A DNA stretch of 64,000 nucleotides, from positions 483,501 to 547,500 of the forward strand of contig NZ_BLLG01000003.1 of assembly GCF_011766325.1 (NCBI RefSeq), in the 5' to 3' direction. Positions 56,263 through 64,000 of the stretch are shown here, one piece after another (the first letter of the stretch is position 1; each line of letters starts with the position of its first letter). The DNA comes from Streptomyces pacificus (GTDB taxonomy: Bacteria; Actinomycetota; Actinomycetes; Streptomycetales; Streptomycetaceae). Made by a program: the position numbers and the translations under genes. Below the pieces are notes generated by a model that had not been told where the DNA came from, made no database searches, and was given only the letters and a program-made list of their open reading frames with translations.

Positions 56263-57054
56263 ATGAGCGATGTACTGGAGCTGGTGGACGTATCCGTGGT
56301 CCGCGGAGGACGTGCTCTGGTGGACGACGTCTCCTGGTCGGTCAAGGAGGGCGAGCGCTGGGTGATCCTCGGCCCGAACGGCGCCGGCAAGACCACTCTC
56401 CTCAACCTCGCCTCCAGCTACCTCTTCCCCACCACCGGCACCGCCACCGTCCTCGGCGACCGGCTCGGCGGCGTCGATGTCTTCGAACTGCGCCCCCGCA
56501 TCGGCATGGCCGGCATCGCCATGGCCGACAAGCTGCCCAAGCGGCAGACCGTCCTGCAGACCGTCCTCACCGCCGCCTACGGCATGACCGCCACCTGGCA
56601 CGAGGACTACGAAGCCGTCGACGAGCTGCGCGCCCGCGCCTTCCTCGACCGCCTCGGCATGTCCGACTACCTGGACCGCGCCTTCGGCACCCTCTCCGAG
56701 GGCGAACGCAAGCGCACCCTCATCGCTCGCGCGATGATGACCGATCCCGAACTGCTGCTGCTCGACGAGCCCGCCGCCGGCCTCGACCTCGGCGGCCGCG
56801 AGGACCTGGTCCGCCGCCTCGGCAGGCTCGCCCGCGATCCGTACGCCCCCTCCATGATCATGGTGACCCACCACGTCGAGGAGATCCCGCCGGGCTTCAC
56901 CCATGTCCTGATGATCCGTCAGGGAAGGGTGCTCACCGCGGGACCGGTGGAGACCGAACTCACCTCCCGGAACCTCTCCCTCTGCTTCGGGCTCCCGCTC
57001 CTCGTCGAGCGCAACGGCAACCGCTGGACCGCCCAGGGCCTGCCGCTCTCCTGA
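56263..57054 (+). CDS. ABC transporter ATP-binding protein (solo ATPase)
   Basis: 263 residues from ATG 56263. Walker A LGPNGAGKT (about 37-45), Q-loop region, a variant signature LSEGERKR in place of LSGGQ, Walker B LLLDEPAAGLD, and VTHHVEEIPPGF. The LSEGE signature and missing permease gene resemble the YlmA/ModF-type soluble ATPases. Function unknown; could be regulatory. Next to an NfeD gene 100 bases downstream. Confidence 0.88.
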   Translation: MSDVLELVDVSVVRGGRALVDDVSWSVKEGERWVILGPNGAGKTTLLNLASSYLFPTTGTATVLGDRLGGVDVFELRPRIGMAGIAMADKLPKRQTVLQTVLTAAYGMTATWHEDYEAVDELRARAFLDRLGMSDYLDRAFGTLSEGERKRTLIARAMMTDPELLLLDEPAAGLDLGGREDLVRRLGRLARDPYAPSMIMVTHHVEEIPPGFTHVLMIRQGRVLTAGPVETELTSRNLSLCFGLPLLVERNGNRWTAQGLPLS

Positions 57055-57156
57055 CGGAGCGCCGACAGGGCCCAGGACCCCGACAGAGCCCAGGACCCCG
57101 ACAGAAGCCCTGACAGCGCCCTGTCGGCGACGCGTCCGCCCGCCTACCATGGCCCC

Positions 57157-57585
57157 GTGGACATCGACGCATGGGTGTGGTGGCTCGTCGCGGCGGTCGG
57201 GCTCGGTATCCCCCTCGTGATCACCGCCATGCCGGAACTCGGGATGCTCTCCGTCGGCGCGGTCGCGGGAGCGGTCACCGCCGGCCTCGGCTTCGGCGTG
57301 GTGGCGCAGGTGGTGGTGTTCGCCGCGGTCTCGGTCGCGCTCATCGCCGTCGTGCGGCCCATCGCCGCACGCCACGGCAGGCAGCGCCCCCAGGTCGCGA
57401 GCGGAGTCGACGCGCTGAGAGGCCGTCAGGCGGTCGTGCTGGAGCGGGTCGACGGAGGCGGCGGCCGGATCAAGCTCGCCGGCGAGGTCTGGTCGGCGAA
57501 GGCCCTCGACGCCTCCCGGGTCTACGAGCCGGGAGAGCAGGTGGACGTGGTCGAGATCGACGGTGCGACGGCCGTGGTGATGTGA
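57157..57585 (+). CDS. NfeD-like membrane protein
   Basis: 142 residues from GTG 57157. Two or three membrane helices (about 5-70), then the OB-fold NfeD domain (VDALRGRQAVVLERVDGGGGRIKLAGEVWSAK). NfeD proteins partner with SPFH proteins, and an SPFH gene follows 115 bases on. TACCAT is six bases before the GTG with no Shine-Dalgarno, suggesting a leaderless message. Confidence 0.93.
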   Translation: MDIDAWVWWLVAAVGLGIPLVITAMPELGMLSVGAVAGAVTAGLGFGVVAQVVVFAAVSVALIAVVRPIAARHGRQRPQVASGVDALRGRQAVVLERVDGGGGRIKLAGEVWSAKALDASRVYEPGEQVDVVEIDGATAVVM

Positions 57586-57700
57586 CACCCGGGTGACGTT
57601 TCGTCATGATCATGTGACGTAACCTCACCCATGACCGCCAGCGGTCTGGAAAACTCGATCATCAGAGACTCATCCGGCAGCGAAGGGCACGGGAAGCACG

Positions 57701-58681
57701 ATGCCATCGATCATCATCGTTCTGGTCATTCTGGTGGTGCTGGTCTTCATCGCCCTGATCAAGACGATCCAGGTCATCCCGCAGGCCAGTGCCGCCATCG
57801 TCGAGCGGTTCGGCCGCTACACGCGCACCCTCAACGCCGGGCTGAACATCGTCGTGCCGTTCATCGACTCGATCCGCAACCGGATCGACCTTCGGGAACA
57901 GGTCGTCCCGTTCCCGCCCCAGCCGGTGATCACCCAGGACAACCTCGTCGTCAACATCGATACCGTCATCTACTACCAGGTGACCGACGCCCGCGCGGCG
58001 ACCTACGAGGTGGCCAGCTACATCCAGGCGATCGAGCAGCTGACCGTCACCACCCTCCGCAACATCATCGGCGGCATGGACCTCGAGCGCACCCTCACCT
58101 CCCGCGAGGAGATCAACGCCGCCCTCCGCGGCGTCCTCGACGAGGCCACCGGCAAGTGGGGCATCCGCGTCAACCGCGTGGAACTCAAGGCCATCGAACC
58201 CCCGACCTCCATCCAGGACTCGATGGAGAAGCAGATGCGCGCGGACCGCGACAAGCGCGCCGCCATCCTCACCGCCGAGGGCATCCGCCAGTCGCAGATC
58301 CTCACCGCCGAGGGCGAGAAGCAGTCCGCCATCCTGCGCGCCGAGGGCGAGGCCAAGGCCGCGGCCCTGCGCGCCGAGGGCGAGGCCCAGGCGATCCGCA
58401 CGGTCTTCGAGTCCATCCACGCGGGCGACCCGGACCAGAAGCTGCTCTCGTACCAGTACCTCCAGATGCTCCCGAAGATCGCGGAGGGCGACGCCAACAA
58501 GCTCTGGATCGTGCCGAGCGAGATCGGCGACGCGCTCAAGGGCCTCTCCGGCGCCATCGGCAGCTTCGGCGGACCCCTGTCCGGCAACGGCGGCGGGAAC
58601 GGCGCGGCAGGTTCCGGCGGCAGCGGCGTCCCCCGCCAGAACGGCGGCACGGAGCGACGCGAGCAGCCCCCGATCGACTGA
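57701..58681 (+). CDS. SPFH/Band 7 (stomatin-like, QmcA type) protein
   Basis: 326 residues. N-terminal membrane anchor (IIIVLVILVVLVFIALIK), Band 7 domain (ASAAIVERFGRYTRTLNAGLN, RVNRVELKAIEPP), a coiled coil with repeated AEGE units (about 195-235), and a Gly/Pro tail. Organises flotillin-like membrane domains, likely with NfeD. A frame-shifted ORF from ATG 57631 reads into it and is a shadow. Confidence 0.94.
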   Translation: MPSIIIVLVILVVLVFIALIKTIQVIPQASAAIVERFGRYTRTLNAGLNIVVPFIDSIRNRIDLREQVVPFPPQPVITQDNLVVNIDTVIYYQVTDARAATYEVASYIQAIEQLTVTTLRNIIGGMDLERTLTSREEINAALRGVLDEATGKWGIRVNRVELKAIEPPTSIQDSMEKQMRADRDKRAAILTAEGIRQSQILTAEGEKQSAILRAEGEAKAAALRAEGEAQAIRTVFESIHAGDPDQKLLSYQYLQMLPKIAEGDANKLWIVPSEIGDALKGLSGAIGSFGGPLSGNGGGNGAAGSGGSGVPRQNGGTERREQPPID

Positions 58682-58766
58682 CCGCCCGGCCGGTCGTGCA
58701 TGATCGGTGCGGCCCCTCGACCTCGATGGCGGGGAGGCGGCGCACCGAGCATATGAGGAGACGGCC

Positions 58767-59537
58767 TTGTCCATCTGGGAAGCGGTCGCGATCTTCGTGG
58801 CGGGTACGGCGGCGGGCACGATCAACACGATCGTCGGCTCCGGAACCCTCATCACGTTCCCGGTACTGCTGGCCACCGGGCTCCCGCCCGTCACCGCCAC
58901 CGTCTCCAACGCGCTCGGCCTGATACCGGGATCGATCAGCGGAGCCATCGCCTACCGCGCCGAACTCGCCGGCCAGCGGCGCCGCATCCTCCGTCTGGGC
59001 CTCGCCGCCCTGGTCGGCGGTCTCGGCGGCGCGATGCTGCTGACCCTGCTGCCGCCGACGGCCTTCGAGACCATCGTCCCGGTCCTCGTGACACTCGCCC
59101 TGGTGCTCGTCGTCCTCCAGCCCCGGATCTCCGCCGCGGTCCAGCGCCGCCGCGAACGCCGCGGAACCGGTGCCCCCCGCTCCGACGGCGGCCCCCTCCT
59201 CCTCACCACCCTGCTGGCCGCCAGCGTCTACGGCGGCTACTTCACCGCCGCCCAGGGGATCGTCTACCTCTCCCTGATGGGCATCCTGATCGACGACAGC
59301 CTGCAGCGGATCAACGCCGCCAAGAACGTCCTCGCGGCCATCGTCAACTCCGTGGCCGCGCTCTTCTTCCTCTTCGTCGCACACTTCGACTGGACCGCCG
59401 TCCTGCTCATCGCGGTCGGTTCCGCCATCGGCGGCCAGATCGGCGCGAGGATCGGCCTTCGGCTCTCGCCCGTGGTACTGCGGACCTTCATCGTGCTCGT
59501 GGGCACGGCGGCCGTCGTCCAGCTCGTCCTCCGCTGA
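58767..59537 (+). CDS. TSUP family (TauE/SafE) transporter
   Basis: 256 residues from TTG 58767, with GAGGAG six bases upstream making the start secure. About eight helices with GTINTIVGSGTLITFP and NALGLIPGSISG, and the second repeat YFTAAQGIVYLSLMG. TSUP proteins export sulfite or organosulfonates; substrate unknown. Follows the SPFH gene by 85 bases. Confidence 0.92.
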   Translation: MSIWEAVAIFVAGTAAGTINTIVGSGTLITFPVLLATGLPPVTATVSNALGLIPGSISGAIAYRAELAGQRRRILRLGLAALVGGLGGAMLLTLLPPTAFETIVPVLVTLALVLVVLQPRISAAVQRRRERRGTGAPRSDGGPLLLTTLLAASVYGGYFTAAQGIVYLSLMGILIDDSLQRINAAKNVLAAIVNSVAALFFLFVAHFDWTAVLLIAVGSAIGGQIGARIGLRLSPVVLRTFIVLVGTAAVVQLVLR

Positions 59538-59734
59538 CGGCACACGGAACCCCGCCCCCGCGAGGGGACGGGCCGCCGTGCCCATCCGCGGTGCACCCGC
59601 GGCCTGGTGGCCTCCCAGCCCCTCCCGCCGTCCGCGCCGCTCCGGTGGGCCCGGGGCCGCTCCGGCGGGCCCCTGCTTCGGCCCGGTGTGCTCCCCGCCG
59701 GCCCGCTGCCGTCTGCGCGCCGCTCCCGCTGCGC

Positions 59735-60277
59735 TCAGGCCGCCGGTGCCAGCGGATGCCGCTCCGCCCGGTGCCCGCCGTGCCGCCCGAGCCATTCCGG
59801 CAGCGACGACCGCTCACCCGCCCGGAGCGCGAGCAGCATCGCGTCCGCCGGGGTCGGCACGAACGGCTGGTGCAGCAGGGGCATCCCGGCCTGCTCCGGG
59901 GTGCGGTCCGCCTTGCGGTGGTTGTCCTCGGCGCAGGACGCCACCGTGTTGAGCCAGTCGTCCGCACCGCCCCGGGACCGCGGCACCACATGGTCCACGG
60001 TCGTCGCCCGCCTTCCGCAGTAGGCGCACCGGTGCTGGTCCCGTACCAGCACACCCCGTCTCGACCACGGCGCTTGTCTTCGGAACGGCACCCGTACGTA
60101 CCGGCAGAGCCTGATCACCCGCGGCACCGGTAGCTCCACCGCGGCCGCGCGCACCCGGAGCGCGGGGTGGGAGTGCTCGACGACGGCCTTGTCCTGCAGT
60201 ACCAGCACCACCGCGCGGTTGAGCGTCACCGTCGACAGCGGCTCGAAGCTCGCATTGAGTACCAGTGTGTCCCGCAT
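59735..60277 (-). CDS. HNH endonuclease
   Basis: 180 residues from ATG 60277, with GGAGG nine bases upstream. HNH core: RCAYCGRRATTVDHVVPRSRGG...NTVASCAEDNHRKADRTPEQAGM, with the Cys-x2-Cys-type zinc ligands partly seen and DH/N/H catalytic positions present. The N-terminus (LVLNASFEPLSTVTLNRAVV) is the usual actinobacterial HNH family start. Role in phage defence or repair is unknown. Confidence 0.9.
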   Translation of the reverse strand: MRDTLVLNASFEPLSTVTLNRAVVLVLQDKAVVEHSHPALRVRAAAVELPVPRVIRLCRYVRVPFRRQAPWSRRGVLVRDQHRCAYCGRRATTVDHVVPRSRGGADDWLNTVASCAEDNHRKADRTPEQAGMPLLHQPFVPTPADAMLLALRAGERSSLPEWLGRHGGHRAERHPLAPAA

Positions 60278-60486
60278 GGTGCCCCACCTCCCGTGTGCCG
60301 GCCGGCCCCGTGCCGGACCGGGTGCCTGCCCGGAGCCGGACTCCTCGGACCGGCTCTTCGGGCCCGGACCAACTCTGGCCGGGCACGCCGCCATGGACAA
60401 CGCAATATCCGCGCACCACGGAAGATGCCCGCTCCCGATCTCTTTGAGACCAGGAGCGGGCGAACTACGGGCGCACGCCGGGGGAG

Positions 60487-61020
60487 CTAACCGCGGTTCT
60501 CGCACTCGCCGATCAGCTGGGCACGGGCCAGCGTGTGGAACCGCAGGTGGAAGCCCACAAGCGCGGGCGACGCGTCCTCACCGGGACCCAGCTTCCCGGA
60601 GTCCACCGCGTACACCGTGAACACGTAGCGGTGCGGTCCGTCACCGGGAGGCGGGGCCGCGCCGCCGAAGTCCCTCGTCCCGTAGTCGTTGCGGACATGC
60701 ACGGCGCCCTCGGGCAGCCCCTCGAGCTTCCCGCTCCCCGCACCCGCCGGCAGCTCGGTCACCGACGCGGGAATGTCGAACAGCACCCAGTGCCAGAATC
60801 CGCTGCCCGTCGGGGCGTCGGGGTCGAAGCACGTCACGGCGAAGCTCTTCGTCTCCGCCGGGAAGCCCTCCCACCGCAGCTGCGGGGACGTGTTGCCCGC
60901 CGAGTGGAGCTGGGCGTCCCGCAGGACACCGCCGTCCTCGACGTCGGTACTCGTCACGGTGAACGACGGCACCTGCGGATGGAAGTCATGAGGCAGCGGA
61001 GCCCTCTTCGCCTCGGACAC
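60487..61020 (-). CDS. YbhB/YbcL family Raf kinase inhibitor-like (PEBP) protein
   Basis: 177 residues. PEBP fold: [32 protein letters not shown] (DPDAP and HW motifs), [21 protein letters not shown]. No signal peptide. Bacterial members are of unclear function. Same strand as Spo0M and the HNH gene. Confidence 0.93.
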   Translation of the reverse strand: MSEAKRAPLPHDFHPQVPSFTVTSTDVEDGGVLRDAQLHSAGNTSPQLRWEGFPAETKSFAVTCFDPDAPTGSGFWHWVLFDIPASVTELPAGAGSGKLEGLPEGAVHVRNDYGTRDFGGAAPPPGDGPHRYVFTVYAVDSGKLGPGEDASPALVGFHLRFHTLARAQLIGECENRG

Positions 61021-61087
61021 GTCTGAACCTCCGTACTCGGCAGTCCTGCGCTTGCGAACGCGCGCTTGCGGTTTCGAGACTAGAGCC

Positions 61088-61870
61088 CTACAGCCAGTTA
61101 CGGCGGCCGCCGACCTCGGCGAGCCAGTGGTTGAGGTAGGCGGCGTGGTCCGTCCCCTGGAAGTCGTGCAGACCCACCGTGAAGGCCCGGTACGAGTCGC
61201 TGCCTTCGCTGAACAGCCCCGGCTTCTTGTCCATCTCCAGCACGACGTCCATCTCGCGGTCGTCGGCGATGAAGGTGACCTCGACCTGGTTGAGCCCCCG
61301 GTACTGCTGGGGCGCGAAGAACTCGATCTCCTGGTAGAAGGGAAGCCGCTGGCGCGTCCCGCGGATGTGGCCGCGCTCCATGTCCGCGCTCTTGAAGCGG
61401 AAGCCCAGCTGGATGAACGCGTCGAGAACGGCCTGCTGCGCGGGCAGCGGATGCACGTGGATCGGGTCCAGGTCGCCCGAGTCCACGGCGCGTGCGATCT
61501 CCAGTTCGGTCGTCACACCGATGTCCATTCCGCGCAGCCGCTGCCCGGCGATCGACGTGATCGGCGTCTCCCAGGGGATCTCCAGCCCGAACGGCACCAC
61601 GTGCACCGCGCCCGCCTGCACCTCGAAGGCACCTCCGAGGCGCTGCTTGACGAACTCGATGTCCTGCTTGACCTCATGGTCGCCGCCCTCGACCTCGACC
61701 CGTGCCTGCAGCCCGACGGACAGCCCCTCGATCTGCTGGTTCACCGAACCGCCCTGGACGCGCACCTCGCCCTGGACGACCCCGCCGGGTACGACGTTGT
61801 CCTCGGCCAGAACCGTCTCGACCGAGGCGCCGCCGGCCCCGAGGCTCGCGAGCAGCTTCTTGAAGCCCAT
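61088..61870 (-). CDS. spo0M: Sporulation-control protein Spo0M
   Basis: 260 residues. Arrestin-like Spo0M fold: [58 protein letters not shown] and a C-terminal [15 protein letters not shown]. Affects sporulation timing in Bacillus and is widespread in Streptomyces. Divergent from the small ORF and glycosylase gene across 85 bases. Confidence 0.93.
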   Translation of the reverse strand: MGFKKLLASLGAGGASVETVLAEDNVVPGGVVQGEVRVQGGSVNQQIEGLSVGLQARVEVEGGDHEVKQDIEFVKQRLGGAFEVQAGAVHVVPFGLEIPWETPITSIAGQRLRGMDIGVTTELEIARAVDSGDLDPIHVHPLPAQQAVLDAFIQLGFRFKSADMERGHIRGTRQRLPFYQEIEFFAPQQYRGLNQVEVTFIADDREMDVVLEMDKKPGLFSEGSDSYRAFTVGLHDFQGTDHAAYLNHWLAEVGGRRNWL

Positions 61871-61955
61871 GTTCCATCCTTCCTCTCCACTGACCTCTAT
61901 CTACGCGCGACGACGGTAGCCGGTTCCCCGGGCGGGACGAGTACCCTCGTGCGGC

Positions 61956-62303
61956 ATGATCCGCAGCCCCGCCAACACGCCGCCGTCCCAGGCTTTCCCG
62001 CGGCCTTTCCTCCCGCCCCTCCTCCGGGTCTGCCCTCGGGCTCGTGCCGAGCGGTCCGTACCGCGGTCCGTCCGGCAGGACGCGCCCTGCCCCACCGGCC
62101 CCACCCGCCCCACCGCGCCTCGCCGCGCCGCGAACGTCCACGTCGAACGGCGGCTCGACAAGGCGGACGCCCACGCGGACGAGGCCGCCCCCGGCCCGTA
62201 CGCCGCCGTCCTGGGGCGCACCGCCCGCAGCGGAGGGGCGTGCGGGCCACCCGGGCACCCGTATGCCCCCTTCAGCCGCGCGATGCCGGGGCGGACGGCA
62301 TGA
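61956..62303 (+). CDS. Possible small protein overlapping the 3-methyladenine glycosylase start
   Basis: 115 residues, ATG 61956. TACCCT lies eight bases before the ATG (leaderless-type), and its TGA overlaps the next ATG (ATGA), which supports real translation. The N-terminal half is Arg/Pro-rich and poorly gene-like; the second half (VHVERRLDKADAHADEAAPG) has normal codon bias. No family recognised. A leader or regulatory ORF is equally possible. Confidence 0.45.
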   Translation: MIRSPANTPPSQAFPRPFLPPLLRVCPRARAERSVPRSVRQDAPCPTGPTRPTAPRRAANVHVERRLDKADAHADEAAPGPYAAVLGRTARSGGACGPPGHPYAPFSRAMPGRTA

Positions 62304-62935
62304 ACGCCGACTTTCTCGCCCGCCCCGCCGAAGAGGTCGCTCCCGCGCTCCTCGGTGCCGTGCTCACTCACGAGACCGCCGAGGGAACCGTGAGCGCCGT
62401 CATCACGGAGACCGAGGCCTACTCCGGGTCCGCCGACCCTGCCTCCCACGCCTACCGGGGCAGGACACCCCGAAACGCCGTCATGTTCGGACCGGCGGGA
62501 CATCTGTATGTCTACCGGTCCCACGGCCTCCACTGGTGCGCCAACATCGTCACCGGGGCAGACGGCATCGCCTCGGCCGTCCTCGTCCGCGCGGGCCGGG
62601 TCGTCGAGGGGGAGGGGCTGGCCCGCAGGCGGCGAGGGCCGAGGGTCGAGGACCCGCGCCTCGCCCGTGGTCCGGGGAACTTCTGCCAGGCCCTCGGCAT
62701 CACGGCGGAGCACAACGGCACGGACCTGCTGACGGGCGCCGCGCTCGCGTTGTCCGGGGGCGAACCGGTCCCCGCCGGGCACATCCGGGTGGGCCCTCGG
62801 GTAGGGGTGAGCAGGGCCCACGACTGGCAGCACCGCTTCTCCCTCGCCGGCGATCCGACGGTCTCGGCGTACCGGCTGAGCCCGCGAGCGAAGAGCCCTG
62901 ACCGGGCCCGCCCGGCACGTCGTAGGGCGATTTGA
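62300..62935 (+). CDS. DNA-3-methyladenine glycosylase (AAG/MPG family)
   Basis: 211 residues from ATG 62300. Family motifs: LLGAVLTHETAEGTVSAVITETEAYSG with catalytic Glu, DPASHAYRGRTPRNAVMFG (the conserved DPASHA), HGLHWCANIV and GPGNFCQALGI. Removes alkylated and deaminated purines in base-excision repair. Its stop overlaps the -35 of the first rRNA promoter. Confidence 0.94.
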   Translation: MNADFLARPAEEVAPALLGAVLTHETAEGTVSAVITETEAYSGSADPASHAYRGRTPRNAVMFGPAGHLYVYRSHGLHWCANIVTGADGIASAVLVRAGRVVEGEGLARRRRGPRVEDPRLARGPGNFCQALGITAEHNGTDLLTGAALALSGGEPVPAGHIRVGPRVGVSRAHDWQHRFSLAGDPTVSAYRLSPRAKSPDRARPARRRAI

Positions 62936-62960
62936 CTCGGGCTCGCCGGACGCCTAACGT
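62932..62960 (+). promoter_or_regulatory. rRNA promoter P1 (TTGACT-17-TAACGT)
   Basis: TTGACT (62932-62937) and TAACGT (62955-62960) with a 17-base spacer form the best sigma-HrdB-type promoter in the window; the -35 includes the glycosylase TGA. A CTCGGGC/GCCCGAG inverted repeat overlaps it (about 62936-62970), which may act as a terminator for the upstream gene. Confidence 0.85.
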
Positions 62961-63078
62961 GGCCCGAGCCGCGTGAGCGGGACTGCTGTTCTGCACCCCC
63001 GAAGCGGCCATCCACTACCTACGACCGACCCCAGCGGGTGCGAATTCGGCATGCCGGAATTCAGCTCCCTCGCCTCGA

Positions 63079-63221
63079 TTATGAGTCGCCGGGATAATCG
63101 GCTAACGTAGTGAACACGCCGAAAGGTTGCCGCGAGGCGATCGAAAGGTGAAAGGCCCTCCAACGGCCATCGGAAATGGATTTCGGACCGGGAACGGTAC
63201 GGAAATCGGATCTGGTAGGGT
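63079..63221 (+). promoter_or_regulatory. Additional rRNA promoter elements
   Basis: A second TAACGT -10 lies at 63103-63108, with a weaker TTATGA at an 18-base spacing (63079-63084). A further TAGGGT (63216-63221) matches the position and form of downstream Streptomyces rrn promoters. Multiple promoters are normal for these operons; individual activity is inferred. Confidence 0.65.
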
Positions 63222-63289
63222 TGGAAACACCGAAGGGAAGCGCCCGGAGGAAAGCCTCGGAGAGTGTTCCGTGGGTGAGTACGAAGGAA

Positions 63290-63490
63290 GCGTCCGTTCC
63301 TTGAGAACTCAACAGCGTGCCAAAAGTCAACGCCAGATATGTTGATACCCCGTCCATCCGGATCGTTCCGGTTCGGTTGGTCGTGGTTCCTTTGAAGAAA
63401 CACATACAGCGAGGACGCTGTGGACCGGGGGGACTATTCCTTCTCCTGGTCCGGCTCTCGTGGTGTGTTGCCCCGAGTACGGGGAAGCAT
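63290..63490 (+). promoter_or_regulatory. rRNA leader with boxA-like antitermination and processing region
   Basis: CCTTGAGAACTCAACAGCG (about 63298-63316) resembles the actinobacterial boxA-containing leader, followed by a leader to the 16S start. The region just before 63491 (CCCCGAGTACGGGG) can form part of the RNase III processing stem. Assigned by similarity to known Streptomyces rrn leaders. Confidence 0.7.

Positions 63491-64000
<510 letters not shown>

Noticed and set aside
57631..58923. 430-codon plus frame with a leaderless-like TAACCT before its ATG
   Set aside because: Reads in the wrong frame through the SPFH gene; His/Arg/Pro-rich shadow. The -10 may still belong to the SPFH transcript.
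59735..60277. Phage-defence or homing role for the HNH protein
   Set aside because: No intron, phage or defence genes nearby, and it belongs to a widespread chromosomal HNH family.

Overview
The window looks like a chromosomal core segment of a Streptomyces. It is very GC-rich with G/C at most third codon positions, uses many GTG and some TTG starts, and carries lineage-typical genes: a cysteine-free chaplin (ChpE type), the GATC-binding nucleoid protein Gbn, a Scr1-type regulator with DUF397 and ATPase partners, DUF3099, Spo0M and pitH2. From memory of the families, the order pitH2, gbn, moaA, tyrS, fabG/fabI, serB, chpE, spo0M resembles the SCO1845 to SCO1792 stretch of S. coelicolor read backwards. 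No prophage, insertion sequence, CRISPR array or biosynthetic cluster was seen. The window ends inside a 16S rRNA gene.

Layout, left to right. 1-3.3 kb: a minus-strand cobalamin operon (cobD/cbiB, cobQ, cobaltochelatase ATPase cut by the edge) behind a cobalamin riboswitch. 3.3-5 kb: phosphate permease pitH2 with a small membrane protein, preceded by PHO-box repeats. 5.6-13 kb: class II aldolase, alpha/beta hydrolase, a helical-repeat protein, an ABC-F ATPase behind a 7-codon upstream ORF, gbn, and a crotonase-family protein. 13.2-17.3 kb: an Asp23/AmaP envelope-stress cluster. 17.4-24.3 kb: universal stress proteins, an atypical SDR with a GH15 hydrolase, SURF1, and a DEDDh exonuclease with BRCT. 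24.5-31.4 kb: TetR/VIT and OYE/MarR divergent pairs with readable operators, a CoA transferase and a secreted subtilase. 32-38 kb: DUF485-ActP acetate uptake, moaA, small proteins, tyrS.

38-46 kb: the TldD/TldE protease pair, the Scr1/DUF397/ATPase trio, the fabG-fabI (InhA-type) operon, and small membrane or secreted proteins. 46-55 kb: a SixA-type phosphatase, serB, an FHA-ABC exporter, a secreted lytic transglycosylase, a GAF histidine kinase with NarL response regulator, and chpE. 55-63 kb: a conserved hypothetical, an ABC ATPase, NfeD-SPFH-TSUP membrane genes, an HNH protein, a PEBP-family protein, Spo0M, and 3-methyladenine glycosylase coupled to a small upstream ORF. 62.9-64 kb: rRNA promoters, a boxA-like leader and the 5' third of 16S rRNA.

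Most genes are housekeeping. The less ordinary content is regulatory or structural: the short, apparently leaderless ORF before the ABC-F gene, several perfect palindromes placed in promoters, overlapping small ORFs, a 37-bp six-copy tandem array that begins inside a gene's last codons, an 83-bp perfect duplication of another gene's 3' end, and two enzymes with substituted catalytic residues. No wholly new multi-gene system could be supported from sequence alone.
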